Shown: positions 9,975 to 23,490, counted from the first letter of the stretch. The stretch: DNA of 64,000 nucleotides from Nectonema munidae (GCA_030549495.1 JAUIRK010000890.1:439474-503473); one strand, 5' to 3'. Translations and numbers: made by a program. The notes: a model not told the origin generated them from the letters alone.

Positions 9975-11970
9975 TACTTAGCGCATGTGTTTTTATATTT
10001 TGAAGCAATTCTCATGATTAGTACTCAACATTTTAGAGAATTTCAACTTTTAGTATTAAAAGGGCGTGACTAATTTGTGCCAACCTCAATTTTTTAGTGC
10101 CAACCTCAAGAAAACTTTTTTTAAAACACATAATTTTAATCTTATATATTAAATAATACTTTAAAACTAATATTCATTTAATTTCAAGAATTTTCTTTGA
10201 CTCAATTTTTTTTAATACTAATTAATAATGTTTTTTTCAAGTTTTTTGATTTTTTCAGGCATTTTTATACAAACTTAACAATTCAACTAAAATTTAAATG
10301 CTCTTTCGTTTAAATTCGGAATTTCAAAATTTATAAAAACTTTCAAATGAACTTTTATTATTAAATACTATCTTTTTTCTTACTTAATAATATTCGTTGT
10401 GATTATACCTCATTAATAATTTATAAATATCATGACCTTATTTTTAAATTCTATTTTCTAACATTATATTGATTAGTGAATAAATAATTTAATCTATGTA
10501 ACGAACAGATTAACCATGATTTAACAATATTATTATTTTAAATAAAATTTTGAAACATTTAACAATTTTTGTTCGAATTTTTTGACTAGAATCTTTCAGA
10601 TTTATGATAAAATTCGTAAAATTGTGATATATAATTTTTCTTTTTCAATTTTTTACATAAATTTCCTATTTTTTCGAAAAAATATACAAACTCTCTATAT
10701 ATAAATCAAAATTTTCAGTAACCATTAATTTTTAGCCAAAGTATTAAGCTTTTAAACAATATTAAGTATTTGTGATAAAACGGCAAATTTTATACAGATA
10801 ATTATTATGGCATAAAAATTAATCAAAAGTTTATTTGTTCTTTTGAGACAACTATCGAATACCGATCGTAATAATTCCTTTCATTGTCCAGGTATGGAAG
10901 ATTATTCTTCCCTTGGATAAGATACCGACAATTAATAAAAACCATTCGATGCAAGCTACTTCTATTTTTACCAACGTATATTTTTTATTGTAAAATTCAG
11001 AAAGTTCAATAAATTATCATCTACAACAAGGGTAAGAAATTAATATAAAACTTTGGAAATTTTATTTGTCGATATTATCAATTAACGTGACATAAATGTA
11101 AGTTTTGACACATACAAAATAATATTGAGAGTTGGAATACAATAAAAATATAATGAATTTACAAATCTAAACACGATATTATTTTTGAAATATTTAATAT
11201 CTAAGCTAATTGCTAGATATTCCTAAGTTAATATTTTTCAAATTTCTGTGTGTGCTTTACATTGTCGTCAACGTCATTTTATATTGTTCTCAATATTAAG
11301 TGATTTTTGTCTAAATTAAATTTCCACAAAGAGTGGCTAAAGATTTATGAGATTTGGTTTAGTATAATCTTGTTCTCCACCATAATTGGATTTAATTCAA
11401 ACATAATTTAGCCATAAAACCTTATTGAAAATCGGTCTGAAGTATATACTGATTTAACCAATTCACGAAACCCATATATTTATTATAACTTAATTCTCAA
11501 TCGTATCTATATTTGTGGGTGTCATTTTTTGCCGAAATAAACAATCCTGAAATATTTCAAAAAAAATTAGAAATAATGCAATGTATTTTAATATTTTTTA
11601 ACTATTCAGAATGAAAAATATTTTTTTACCTTTAATTTTAGTTGAAAATTAAAATAAACCAAGATCTCAAAACTTTTACAAAACTTATTTTTTCAAATAA
11701 ATTAAACATAGTATGATGTTTATCAACGTTTTAAACTAAATAGAATGAAATTTTTTGTTTATTAATTTTAAGCTAAAAGATCGGAATAGTTTATATTCAT
11801 TTCATTAACTTTTGAAATTTTCTTTTATCAAAAGAAACAAATTTTATTTAATAAAAATCATTTTATGAAAAAAATGTGTATGCATCTGCTTTTAAATAAT
11901 TCAATGGTTGATATAACCAACGAACATATATTTAAAAAAAAAAAAAAAATATTTTTGTTAAGATACATAA
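9975..11970. other. AT-rich non-coding stretch, probably the 5' part of the MULE
   Basis: No reading frame of note. At 10073 there is a terminal-looking motif, GGGCGTGACTAATTTGTGCC, followed by a second TGCC block. Similar arrangements recur at 40870 and 56333, suggesting MULE ends. Most of the remainder is simple AT-rich sequence with a poly-A run at about 11933-11949. Confidence 0.4.
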
Positions 11971-11974
11971 TAAC

Positions 11975-13316
11975 AAATTTATTCCATTGAACCCTCAACC
12001 AAAAAAAGAAGAAATTGTTGTATTAGTACATTATTACTCAAATCTAAAGCGCAAGATTGATTATAGGAGAAGAATTTCATGGATTGAAAACTATACAAAT
12101 AATGAAAATAAAATTTCTGTGGGAATATATAGGATTTAAACCGACTAGAATCTGACATCATGGTAATGCAAAAACAAATCAAGAATATATTAGAACAAAT
12201 GTAGTAACAAAAATCAAGCTGTCTCAGTTAGAACGATTAAGTCTTGTAAAAAAATATTACACAGTTATTTTGATTCTGAAATTGAACCACCGAGGGATTC
12301 AAAGTATATTCGTAACCTGAAATACAACAAAGAAAAAGCAAATCCATCTTTATTTATAACAACAATATTGCAGATAGCATTCAAAATATTATTGCAGTGA
12401 TGACTGCTGGACATCCTTTTATAAAGGAAATGAATATAACTTCATGCGCGCTTTCTTACCTTATTTGCTATATAGATACGCAATTGTTACATATAAAAAA
12501 AAAATCTATTTCTTCTGGATCAACTATTTAGGGTATTGATAGGATTTTTAATTTAGGTCACTGTTTTCAATGATGGAGATTTAAAAAGAAAATTCACAAA
12601 AACCTGTCCAATTTTTCTCGGTCCATTATTTTTACATTGGGATGGAAAATTTGAATCTTATTCCAATTTTTTTCTCATTTATCTATATTTAAAAATGTCA
12701 AATTGGAATTATCTTTAGATGATTTAGATTTGGGCATTGATCAAGAGAAAGCGATAATTAAAAGTAAAAAACTGATTGATTTGATTGAAAGTTTACACAG
12801 TGAGGTAAATATCAAGAATATTTAGTTAAATATGCGTTGTTTGGGTATGTAGACCTTAATATTTCAGAAAGTTTTCAATTCAAAGTGTTTACAAAACTAG
12901 AATGGGATAATATGAGCAATAATGATCAAGAGGAATATTTTCAAAAATTTTTAAACAATAATTCAGAAAAATTACATTTTTAACTGATAAGAAATTAATG
13001 CTAAAAAGTCTCCTAACGTTGCTTGAAAGCGGGAAAAAAGAAAAACTTTCAGCATCCCACGAAAAATAAAGAGACGAGCTAATTAATAATTTGCTATATG
13101 AATCCGTTATTTTTTGATATTTTCTTGTTTATTGAATGCATAAAAATACTTTTTTGTCGCATATCTTCATCCTTTTGACATTTCAGAAGATAATAACAAA
13201 AAATTTTCAGGGGTTGTCTCCCGTGTTCAACCTCTTGAGGTTTTGAAAGATATCAAAACATGTGAGGATGAAATATATAATTATATTTCATATATCAAGA
13301 AATATGATTTTTATTG
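11975..13316 (+). pseudogene. Decayed MULE transposase, copy A
   Basis: Translation in shifting frames gives KRKIDYRRRISWIENYT, DSKYIRNLKYNKEKAN, GIDRIFNLGH and CPIFLGPLFLHWDGKFES, then a DLGIDQEKAIIKSKK block. Copy C (59960-58110, minus) has the matching KRKISWIDYN, DSKYIRNIKYNLEKQN, GVDRTFNLGP, HVYFHWNGKYD and GTDQEKALVNSKK. The D-R-F-N and H-W-N/D-G-K motifs place it in the MULE (Mutator-like) DDE superfamily. Many stops and shifts make it a relic. Its right end abuts the piggyBac terminus at 13320. Confidence 0.8.
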
Positions 13317-13319
13317 AGT

Positions 13320-15558
13320 TCCTAGAAAGACCAAGCCGGTCAATTGATCGGTAAGTTATTTTCATTCGACTGTAACTCTTGGGAACTTATACTCATTCAA
13401 TCAAAACTTATAGAATTCTAATATTTATACAAAGTTATAAGTTCGAATGTTCTGTTTTTTATTTCTAAATTTTCCAAAGCATATATAAGTTTTTCTTCAA
13501 CTAAGACCATACCGTTCAAATGGCCGATATCATAATTTTTTAATATTTTATGATAAAAAGTCAAAATAAGTAACTTATTTGAAGAAATTATTTACAATTG
13601 TTTATTAACATAAAATTATTATAATTTTAAACATAATTTACATACTTGAAAAGAACAAGATCCACAAATATAATTAGAACAGTTCGGACAACGCGTTCTT
13701 GTTTTATTTTTTTGACATATTTTACAGGTGGTCCCTTTTCCATCTCCCAGAGTTTTGTCGCTAGATGTTGAGGCTCTATCTTCGCTTAGAATTTGTATCT
13801 TTCTTAAGAAACTTCTAGAATTTCTCTCTTTTTCACATAGAGATTTTTCCAGGTTATTCAAAAACCCCTCTTTTTAGTTGAAATTTGCTCATTTCTTTGC
13901 ATAAAATATAAGTATTCAAACACACGATGTCCAATAAATTGAAAAATACTGCGAGTGGCCATCTTCTGGAACCTGGTTTCGTAGAATATGCTCTCAGCAT
14001 TTCATCAGCACATCTACTCCTTCTTTTTCTTTATTTTAATGCATTCTGGTCGCTTTTTGGAATCTTCAAATACAACTTTTAGATTTTGATGCTGTGATGA
14101 TAAAACAAAAACATTTTTATTTTTTTAGCTCAGTAACCTACTAACATGATACCTTCATCTTGCGTAAAAAGGAACTTTGATTCATAAAGTCTATCATTCT
14201 TTTCAAACTTCATTTGTGGGAGAATTTCTCTTGTGAGATCTAATTGTTTCCTCAAGTGTTGTCTTTTGTCTCAAAAGGTTTTTTAGCGCAGGAAAGACTT
14301 GTAAAAAAATTGTCGCAAGTCACATTCAAGCCCTTATCTTTATAGGAATCTAACAATTTCAAAACAACGTGTTTTAGGAATCTAACAACGTCCTTGGCTT
14401 GAATGAATTCGAGATTCATCTTTACGATTGTAAGGAAGTGATTGCAAAACATAGTAACTATGGGAATCACAAAGTATCCAAAACTTTATTCCAAATTTTG
14501 ATGGTTTACTTGACATGTATTGAATGAATTTGCACCTGCTGCGACATGGATAAAGTTGTTCGTCAACAGCAACTGATCCATGAGGAAAGTAGCACTTTTG
14601 AAAGTTTTCCGTTACGTTGCTCCAAAGTGAGCGAATCGCTGTGAAAGGATCTTTTTCTTTTCTTAGAGAACGCGAGCTCTTGTCATCAAATCGTAAATAA
14701 AGTAAAAATGTTCTAAATCGTTACGAGATATCGTCTCATTGAATTCGCATTCCAAAAGTTATGAAGAGGATATCTCATATGATGATATCTCATTATGCAA
14801 AGTCCAAGAAAAGCAAAAAATTTCGACAAAGGTAAAGAAAAGTTAAGTCATTCTTTCTTTTAGCCTCTTCTGTGGTAAGTTTGATTATTTTATCTAAATT
14901 TCTTCCATAGACATCAAAACTGCTGTTTGATTAGTTATCTATCATTCAGAAAAATCCATAAACTATAAAACTCTATGTACGCGCAACCACCGCTTCAAAC
15001 AATAAAACAGCTTTTTTTTGTTAACAATGAATGCCTTATTAGAATATCAATGAATGATGTTTGAACATTTTACATACAAGAAGTTTAGAGGTTACAGATG
15101 ATTTTGCTTGCTTTATATGACAATATAGAAAAATCAGAAAACTTAGAATGGTACATAATCTAAAACTAAAATATAAACAACCTCAAACAGAAAAACTACA
15201 TGCTATTTTGTAAACATTTCGCCACAAATGTTTTATTGTAAACATTCTGATACAAATTTTTTCCAGCCATAATGCGTATTACACTGATAATGAGTATTTC
15301 AGCCTAACATAAGAAGTTTCACGAATGTGGAGCTATGTATCATTCTATAAAAATCAACAAACTATATAATTAATAAACATTTTCACGCATATTTTATTTC
15401 AATTTGTATTGCTTTTCACTTTAAAAGTTTTTTTAGCATATGTTCGTGTTATTAATTCGCGCTATTGTAATTATAAGAGAATTGAAGCTGAAACACTTTA
15501 CCTGTCAATTGACCGGTATGGTCTTACTTGATATACTATATGTATGGTCTTTCTAGGG
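13320..15558 (-). mobile_element. Dead piggyBac element (left copy, minus strand)
   Basis: The right end reads CTTTCTAGGG followed by TTAA at 15559-15562. The left end has CCTAGAAAGACC at 13321 and a subterminal GGTCAATTGA motif, mirrored near 15500-15530. CCCTAGAAAG ends with a TTAA target are piggyBac hallmarks. At the left end the target appears mutated (TTGA). Most of the element lies in the left arm of the large palindrome, but the left-end terminus lies outside it. Transposase remnants are listed separately. Confidence 0.88.
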
Positions 15559-16566
15559 TTAAGTTTGTAAAAAAATTTCTTAATGGGATGGGATACATTT
15601 GTATCACTATTGATTAAATAAATCGAAAACAAGATTCATCTGTAAAAAAATCCAGATATAGATTTAAATTTCTAGCATATTAATTTTTGAAATATTATGT
15701 TAATAGGAATTATATAAAACATAAAAAAATTTATTGAAAAAAAAACAGAGTTCAAATAGCTTATTGAAACATAAATATCGAATTTTCTTTCTTAAAGTAC
15801 AGTCTTCCTCTTAAATTTCATTTTTCAACTATCCATTATGAGAAAGATTTAAAACAATCTGGAATTGTTCAATTACAGCTAAAAATAGATAAAGAACATT
15901 TATATAGAGCTAAGTATTTGTAGAATTTTTTTGTTATGCATTTGTACCAACTTTTTTTTATATTATGCATTCATAGGATACAACTTTTATGTATAAGGGG
16001 GTGGGAAAAGGGTTAGTCAGATACAACAAAGATCCAGAGGGAGGTCTTCTTTTCCTTTACCGATTTTTAAGGATATCAATGTATAGTTCAATCAGAATTA
16101 CTTTCATTATATGAAGGAAGAGTTGTATTTCAGATCCACAACATGAAATATCTAAATGTTGCTTATGTGATACGAATAATAGTCTACGCATTCATTCACA
16201 ATGATTTTTCATAAAGAAATATGAGAAAAATTTATTTTAAAGAAAAAAATTTAAATAAATTTGAGTAAATTATTATCATCTAGATCCGCCTGGTCAAATA
16301 CTGGATTTAGATACAGCACCAAACCTCCTTTCGTCACAGTTAGATACAAAGCTGCAAGTGTGCCTACTAAATGATAACACCATAAGCTACCTTTATATAA
16401 AAAAATCTGAAGTAATATGTACAAAAAAAATTACCTACTAAATAACACCATAACGTACCTTTATATAAAAAAATCTTAAGTATTATGTACCAAAAAAATT
16501 ATTATTATTTACTAATAGCTATGCAAATTTTTGATTTAATAAAAACTAATTTAACTCTTAAAATAG
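13545..16566 (+). repeat. Left arm of a 6.4 kb palindrome
   Basis: These 3022 bases are the reverse complement of 16964-19986, with only a couple of differences seen by eye (one base near 14510/19018, and a one-base indel near 16050/17483). The arm contains most of the dead piggyBac plus about 1 kb of flanking sequence beyond its TTAA. The outer boundary is abrupt: left of 13545 and right of 19986 the sequences are unrelated. Confidence 0.95.
13619..15000 (-). pseudogene. PiggyBac transposase remnant, left copy
   Basis: Read on the minus strand, it includes VDEQLYPCRSRCKFIQYMPS (first catalytic Asp region), KPSKFGIKFW, GLNVTCDNFFTSLSCAKKP (second Asp) and a C-terminal cysteine-rich finger, CKICQKNKTRTRCPNC with CGSC and CKLC. 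All are PGBD landmarks in the right order. Frame changes and stops occur between them, for example between the second Asp region and the finger, so it cannot make a full protein. The same remnant is repeated inversely at 18520-19912. Confidence 0.88.
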
Positions 16567-16963
16567 GCTGAACTTAGGTAGAAGAAAATTGTAAAAGTTT
16601 TTTAATAGCTAAACAAGAGTATAATTGAGATAGATTTATAGCGAATACTTATCGGGAAAACATACAACAAAATTAATATACAAATTATAATGTTTGTATT
16701 ATTTCAAATTCATTAAAATATGTATTTTAAAATATTACTATAAATTTTGTAATTCCGATTATAAACGAAGGAGGGGTCACACTAAAATGAGTAAATTTTT
16801 TTGAGTAAATTTCCAATTTTTAACGCACCATTTTAAAAAGTATAACTAAATTAATACCAAAAATTTTATTTCCAACAATACAAAATCTAAGTAAAAAGCC
16901 TTGATCTTATTAGTGTATTAATAATTTAAAATTATTATTAAAATTTTTGTATACTAAATAATT
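16567..16963. other. Spacer at the centre of the palindrome
   Basis: About 397 bases of AT-rich single-copy sequence between the arms. No reading frame or recognisable element was found; it would be the loop if the arms paired. Confidence 0.8.
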
Positions 16964-17973
16964 CTATTTTAAGAGTTAAATTAGTTTTTATTAAATCAAA
17001 AATTTGCATAGCTATTAGTAAATAATAATAATTTTTTTGGTACATAATACTTAAGATTTTTTTATATAAAGGTACGTTATGGTGTTATTTAGTAGGTAAT
17101 TTTTTTTGTACATATTACTTCAGATTTTTTTTATATAAAGGTAGCTTATGGTGTTATCATTTAGTAGGCACACTTGCAGCTTTGTATCTAACTGTGACGA
17201 AAGGAGGTTTGGTGCTGTATCTAAATCCAGTATTTGACCAGGCGGATCTAGATGATAATAATTTACTCAAATTTATTTAAATTTTTTTCTTTAAAATAAA
17301 TTTTTCTCATATTTCTTTATGAAAAATCATTGTGAATGAATGCGTAGACTATTATTCGTATCACATAAGCAACATTTAGATATTTCATGTTGTGGATCTG
17401 AAATACAACTCTTCCTTCATATAATGAAAGTAATTCTGATTGAACTATACATTGATATCCTTAAAAATCGGTAAAGGAAAAGAAAGACCTCCCTCTGGAT
17501 CTTTGTTGTATCTGACTAACCCTTTTCCCACCCCCTTATACATAAAAGTTGTATCCTATGAATGCATAATATAAAAAAAAGTTGGTACAAATGCATAACA
17601 AAAAAATTCTACAAATACTTAGCTCTATATAAATGTTCTTTATCTATTTTTAGCTGTAATTGAACAATTCCAGATTGTTTTAAATCTTTCTCATAATGGA
17701 TAGTTGAAAAATGAAATTTAAGAGGAAGACTGTACTTTAAGAAAGAAAATTCGATATTTATGTTTCAATAAGCTATTTGAACTCTGTTTTTTTTTCAATA
17801 AATTTTTTTATGTTTTATATAATTCCTATTAACATAATATTTCAAAAATTAATATGCTAGAAATTTAAATCTATATCTGGATTTTTTTACAGATGAATCT
17901 TGTTTTCGATTTATTTAATCAATAGTGATACAAATGTATCCCATCCCATTAAGAAATTTTTTTACAAACTTAA

Positions 17974-19986
17974 CCCTAGAAAGACCATACATATAGTATA
18001 TCAAGTAAGACCATACCGGTCAATTGACAGGTAAAGTGTTTCAGCTTCAATTCTCTTATAATTACAATAGCGCGAATTAATAACACGAACATATGCTAAA
18101 AAAACTTTTAAAGTGAAAAGCAATACAAATTGAAATAAAATATGCGTGAAAATGTTTATTAATTATATAGTTTGTTGATTTTTATAGAATGATACATAGC
18201 TCCACATTCGTGAAACTTCTTATGTTAGGCTGAAATACTCATTATCAGTGTAATACGCATTATGGCTGGAAAAAATTTGTATCAGAATGTTTACAATAAA
18301 ACATTTGTGGCGAAATGTTTACAAAATAGCATGTAGTTTTTCTGTTTGAGGTTGTTTATATTTTAGTTTTAGATTATGTACCATTCTAAGTTTTCTGATT
18401 TTTCTATATTGTCATATAAAGCAAGCAAAATCATCTGTAACCTCTAAACTTCTTGTATGTAAAATGTTCAAACATCATTCATTGATATTCTAATAAGGCA
18501 TTCATTGTTAACAAAAAAAAGCTGTTTTATTGTTTGAAGCGGTGGTTGCGCGTACATAGAGTTTTATAGTTTATGGATTTTTCTGAATGATAGATAACTA
18601 ATCAAACAGCAGTTTTGATGTCTATGGAAGAAATTTAGATAAAATAATCAAACTTACCACAGAAGAGGCTAAAAGAAAGAATGACTTAACTTTTCTTTAC
18701 CTTTGTCGAAATTTTTTGCTTTTCTTGGACTTTGCATAATGAGATATCATCATATGAGATATCCTCTTCATAACTTTTGGAATGCGAATTCAATGAGACG
18801 ATATCTCGTAACGATTTAGAACATTTTTACTTTATTTACGATTTGATGACAAGAGCTCGCGTTCTCTAAGAAAAGAAAAAGATCCTTTCACAGCGATTCG
18901 CTCACTTTGGAGCAACGTAACGGAAAACTTTCAAAAGTGCTACTTTCCTCATGGATCAGTTGCTGTTGACGAACAACTTTATCCATGTCGCAGCAGGTGC
19001 AAATTCATTCAATACATGCCAAGTAAACCATCAAAATTTGGAATAAAGTTTTGGATACTTTGTGATTCCCATAGTTACTATGTTTTGCAATCACTTCCTT
19101 ACAATCGTAAAGATGAATCTCGAATTCATTCAAGCCAAGGACGTTGTTAGATTCCTAAAACACGTTGTTTTGAAATTGTTAGATTCCTATAAAGATAAGG
19201 GCTTGAATGTGACTTGCGACAATTTTTTTACAAGTCTTTCCTGCGCTAAAAAACCTTTTGAGACAAAAGACAACACTTGAGGAAACAATTAGATCTCACA
19301 AGAGAAATTCTCCCACAAATGAAGTTTGAAAAGAATGATAGACTTTATGAATCAAAGTTCCTTTTTACGCAAGATGAAGGTATCATGTTAGTAGGTTACT
19401 GAGCTAAAAAATAAAAATGTTTTTGTTTTATCATCACAGCATCAAAATCTAAAAGTTGTATTTGAAGATTCCAAAAAGCGACCAGAATGCATTAAAATAA
19501 AGAAAAAGAAGGAGTAGATGTGCTGATGAAATGCTGAGAGCATATTCTACGAAACCAGGTTCCAGAAGATGGCCACTCGCAGTATTTTTCAATTTATTGG
19601 ACATCGTGTGTTTGAATACTTATATTTTATGCAAAGAAATGAGCAAATTTCAACTAAAAAGAGGGGTTTTTGAATAACCTGGAAAAATCTCTATGTGAAA
19701 AAGAGAGAAATTCTAGAAGTTTCTTAAGAAAGATACAAATTCTAAGCGAAGATAGAGCCTCAACATCTAGCGACAAAACTCTGGGAGATGGAAAAGGGAC
19801 CACCTGTAAAATATGTCAAAAAAATAAAACAAGAACGCGTTGTCCGAACTGTTCTAATTATATTTGTGGATCTTGTTCTTTTCAAGTATGTAAATTATGT
19901 TTAAAATTATAATAATTTTATGTTAATAAACAATTGTAAATAATTTCTTCAAATAAGTTACTTATTTTGACTTTTTATCATAAAAT
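17974..19986 (+). mobile_element. Dead piggyBac element (right copy), one end only
   Basis: Begins CCCTAGAAAGACC directly after TTAA at 17970-17973 and runs to the palindrome boundary at 19986 without its second terminus. It is otherwise the mirror image of 13545-15558, so the same insertion is counted twice through duplication rather than by independent transposition. Confidence 0.88.
18520..19912 (+). pseudogene. PiggyBac transposase remnant, right copy
   Basis: Plus-strand mirror of the remnant at 13619-15000. It has the VDEQLYPC region at about 18961, GLNVTCDNFFTSLSC at about 19200 and the terminal cysteine-rich finger at 19801-19910. It carries the same frame breaks as the left copy, showing that decay preceded the inverted duplication. 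Confidence 0.88.
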
Positions 19987-20029
19987 TCTAGTAAAATTCT
20001 TGTAACACTCAAACAATTGTTTGCGACGC

Positions 20030-21611
20030 CGCGAAAGAAAAGAAATTGAAAGAAAAAAAGCAGCAGTCTCTTGTCAAAAATTTTCCTTCTAATTAAAACA
20101 AAATATAATAATAAAAATGTTAATGAAATCGAAAGGGATATTGAAAAGATTTGGAGATTTAAAATCATTTGTAAGTTATTTTGTGAAAAGCGGTGTATTG
20201 TAGTTAGGGGTTAGTTTAGAATATATTAACTCTTCTAGAAATCTAGGAAATTTTTTAGCGCTCCTTAAAGTAATGGCTGTCCAGTGTCCACGACATAGCA
20301 CTTAAAAACGCCTGCAATGAAATCTGCAACCTGCTTTTCGGCTCGTACCCAAAATGATCTTATAGAAGTAATGTGAAAAGATATTATTTTTGAAAATAAT
20401 TCTTCTCCTTTTTATTCAATATTAGCGGATGAAGTTACATCACATAATAGAAAATTATTATCAATTTGTGCCCGATTTGTTGATAAAGAAAAGAACGTCA
20501 AATAATTTTTGATATTTTTAGAGAATCACAGGAACTGAAAAAATTCTTTTGTTTTTGCAAGAAAATAATATCTGTTGACAACATGCGTGGTCAAGGGTAT
20601 GATGGTGCTAAAAACATGTCGTCTAAACGTGTAAATAGTCCAAGAAGAAGTGGCTCTCTTGAATTAGTTATAAATAATAATACAAAGAATAAAAAAAAAG
20701 AAAACCATTGTTAGATTTTTGCAAAACTCGCTGGGAGAGAAAGACATAATGCATATCATCATTTCTACATTTATTTTGTATATATTGTTGAAACTTTATA
20801 AATGATAGGTTACAAGCGTCATGTTGATAAGTATGGTACTAGCTTTGTTGACTGAAATAGTCTGGGATTACTGTAAAGCTTTCTATATAGTGGAGGCTTA
20901 TGAAATGATTTCTAAAATAATTTCATTATATAAAAAAGATCGAGATGACATTGAAATAAATTTTAACCAAGTCTTTAATGAAAGTCTTGTGGTAGCTGAA
21001 AAGATAGGCGTTTACGCTGAGATACCCCGGATTGTTGCAAGACCACAGTTTCGTAGCAATGCTGAAGCAAGCATTCCACATGAGTACTATTTAAGAAATA
21101 TCGCTGCACCTTTTCTCGATCACATTATAATGTGTCTTAACGAAAAGTTTTCTTCTTTTGGAATAATTTCAGCCTCTTTGCTGGGCCTTCCTAGCGTTTT
21201 GTTGATGTGAATGAGGCTGTGGAAAAATACAAAAATGATTTACCTTGTCCAGAATTATTCTCAACTGAGTTGCAACGCTGGAAAAATCATTTTATACAAA
21301 AGACTCCATATCTACTCCCTGAATCTCCAGCACAAGCAATAAAAGAATGTGATGCAATGATGTTTCCTAATATCTCTGTTCTACTGCAGATAGCTTGCAC
21401 AATTCCGGTAACATCGTGCGAATGTGAAAGAAGTATAAGTGCATTACGCAGATTGAACACCTACATGAGGTCTTCAATGACAAAGACTCGCCTGTCTAAC
21501 TTAGCACTTCTGCACATTCACTATGACACAGAGATTGATTTGAATACAGTTCTTGATTATTATGTTCAAAAGCATCCGCGTAAACTTAAATTAAATAGTT
21601 TACTCTATTGA
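20030..21611 (+). pseudogene. Decayed hAT transposase (ZMYM1 / DUF4371 type)
   Basis: From about 20200 the frames give a GNFLALLKV segment, then LADEVTSHNRKLLSIC-like sequence. Near 20585 there is a degraded hAT RGQGYDGAKNMS box. The better preserved end is in two overlapping frames: 20821-21210 (FNQVFNESLVVAEKIGV, RPQFRSNAEASIPHEYY) and 21207-21611. The second holds the dimerisation signature TSCECERSISALRRLNTY and MTKTRLSNLALLHIHY. The two are joined by a frameshift at about 21195-21210. No termini were recognised. It starts just outside the palindrome. Confidence 0.85.
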
Positions 21612-21619
21612 AACTAAGT

Positions 21620-23484
21620 TTTGAATAAACCTTATTTTTTCTTTATATTATTATTACACGTATTTTTTCACTTTAATCTGAATTGAAACAATTTTAGTTT
21701 TCACTGAGTCTTTAGTAAAAAAATAAAACTAAAATAAAATAATTCTGATTGAAAAAAGTCTAAAAACATTTAAATAAATACCTGTGAAATAAACTTTATC
21801 TTCCATTGCAAAATTTATATTACCATCTTCTTTTTATCCTGTTTAGCAATATTAATTTTGCAATGTCATGAAAAAGTTAGGATGTCAAATTGAGGAAATT
21901 TTTGGTTTACATCAATTAAATGTAGAAATTGTAAGTTTTTGTAAAAAGTCTAATTTACACTATTTATTAATTATCATGTAATCGATAAAATAATATTATG
22001 TACATGAAAGTTTCACTAAAAATTTTTTATAGTTCGAACCCCCCAATATTTAAGTCTGCGTACGTTAGGATTCAAGAATGTGTCGATTTATATCAATCAA
22101 GTTTGACATTTCGGAAAATCAGATAGTAACTCGTTCAATGAAATGCATTTATATTGTAAATGTTGTAGACCTTTCAGAAGTTATATAGTTATAAGAAACA
22201 AGTATCTTACTTGTCTACAGGGAAAATACACTTTTTTCCAATGAACTAGTAGATTTTCAAAAACATCTTGACTGAAAAATAAGTTCCTGGTGTTGTGAAT
22301 CAAAAATGTCTGTTTTTAGTTAATATAATCATCAATTCACTAAAAAAGTGGGTCTGAAATATAGTGGAATACAGGTCTGCGATTGTCCTCTCGAAAGCGT
22401 GAGTGGATTTAACCCATTTACGACCAGTTTTGTTGAATCGGCGTTTTCATTTGTGTATAGTTTTCAGGCATAAACCGGAAATTGATATTTACTTTTAGGC
22501 ATAAACTCAAAAATTGAATCGGCATAATAATATATACTTTACTTAAAAATTGAAATTCAGACAATTTTTATGCGTAAATCGCAATTTGATTGTCACTTTC
22601 AGAAATTTCACACCTTAATTGCGAAAACTGAGTGGAAAAATGAAATGAACGTTTGTCATAAAAAAAATTAATTAGAACTAACCTAGAAGTTGGGGTACAT
22701 CATCATAAATTTGTTTTTTTTGTCTGCGAAGAGATCAAAAACTTAAAGGAACAAAATAATATCAATAAAGATCTTCTAATCTCTACGTGGACAAAAAACG
22801 CAGAAAAGTTTAGAATGATGTAACTCAAAAGAAAAAAACTTGTTTAGTGAATCTTAACTGAAAAACAATTTTGTTATCATTGTTTCTCCGTTTGACAATT
22901 TAATTTCCTTAAAAAGCACAATGGTATATTGAATCAAAAAATTTTTTTAATCAAATTCTAGCTTTTAACAGATTTAAATGTTAAGTCTTTCAAATCTAGC
23001 ATTCGCTTTTTTTTTGAAACCCTCATACAATCGAAGCAAACTGTACTTTTTTAACGTAAATACTCTAGCACAGAGATCGCCAATTAATGGTGCGCTGATC
23101 AGTAATAGTCCCTAAAAACATTAGTTTGCAGAATATTTAAATGATTAGATTTTTTTAGGATACGCTAATTGTAGGGATGTCTTCTGTAATTTCATAATAG
23201 ACACATGGCTATAGGATCGGTTCTCCCTCCTCCATAACATCTGTTGCACTCCAAGACTATTTTTCTTAACTTTTTTATTAATGTAAGAAAATATCAGATG
23301 AATTTATCTAGTAGAAAGGGCAGCTTACTTAAATGTAAAAACATGACCTCAAAACTTACTATTGTAAATGAGTTTATTGTCTCCACTCGTTTTGATAGGT
23401 CGTGTACCATGTTTAGAATATTTATTATATAGGTAAGATGATCGGCCGAACTATAATTTTAAAAGCATGATATGGGAAATAGCA
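21620..23484. other. Non-coding stretch with a degenerate satellite-B monomer
   Basis: No credible gene. At 22409-22412 a TTAA is followed by CCCATTTACGACC, resembling a TTAA-class transposon end. At about 22440-22680 the sequence resembles the 152 bp unit of the array at 44-45.5 kb, with CATAAACCGGAAATTGAT, CGCAATTTGATTG and GAAATGAA in the right order. The rest is AT-rich and unremarkable. Confidence 0.5.
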
Positions 23485-23490
23485 TTTATT
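23485..23490 (-). promoter_or_regulatory. Polyadenylation signal of NDUFV2
   Basis: TTTATT on the plus strand is AATAAA on the coding strand, about 90 bases past the NDUFV2 stop, a plausible 3' UTR length in AT-rich sequence. Confidence 0.5.

Larger units (their letters stand above)
16964..19986 (-). repeat. Right arm of the palindrome
   Basis: Mirror of 13545-16566. It contains the plus-strand piggyBac remnant but stops at 19986 inside the piggyBac 3' region, before the element's second terminus. The left arm's piggyBac, which has both ends, is therefore likely the parent, and this arm the inverted duplicate. Confidence 0.95.

Noticed and set aside
20821-21210. A host gene encoding the 129-codon frame
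   Set aside because: It continues directly into hAT dimerisation sequence after a frameshift, so it is transposon-derived.
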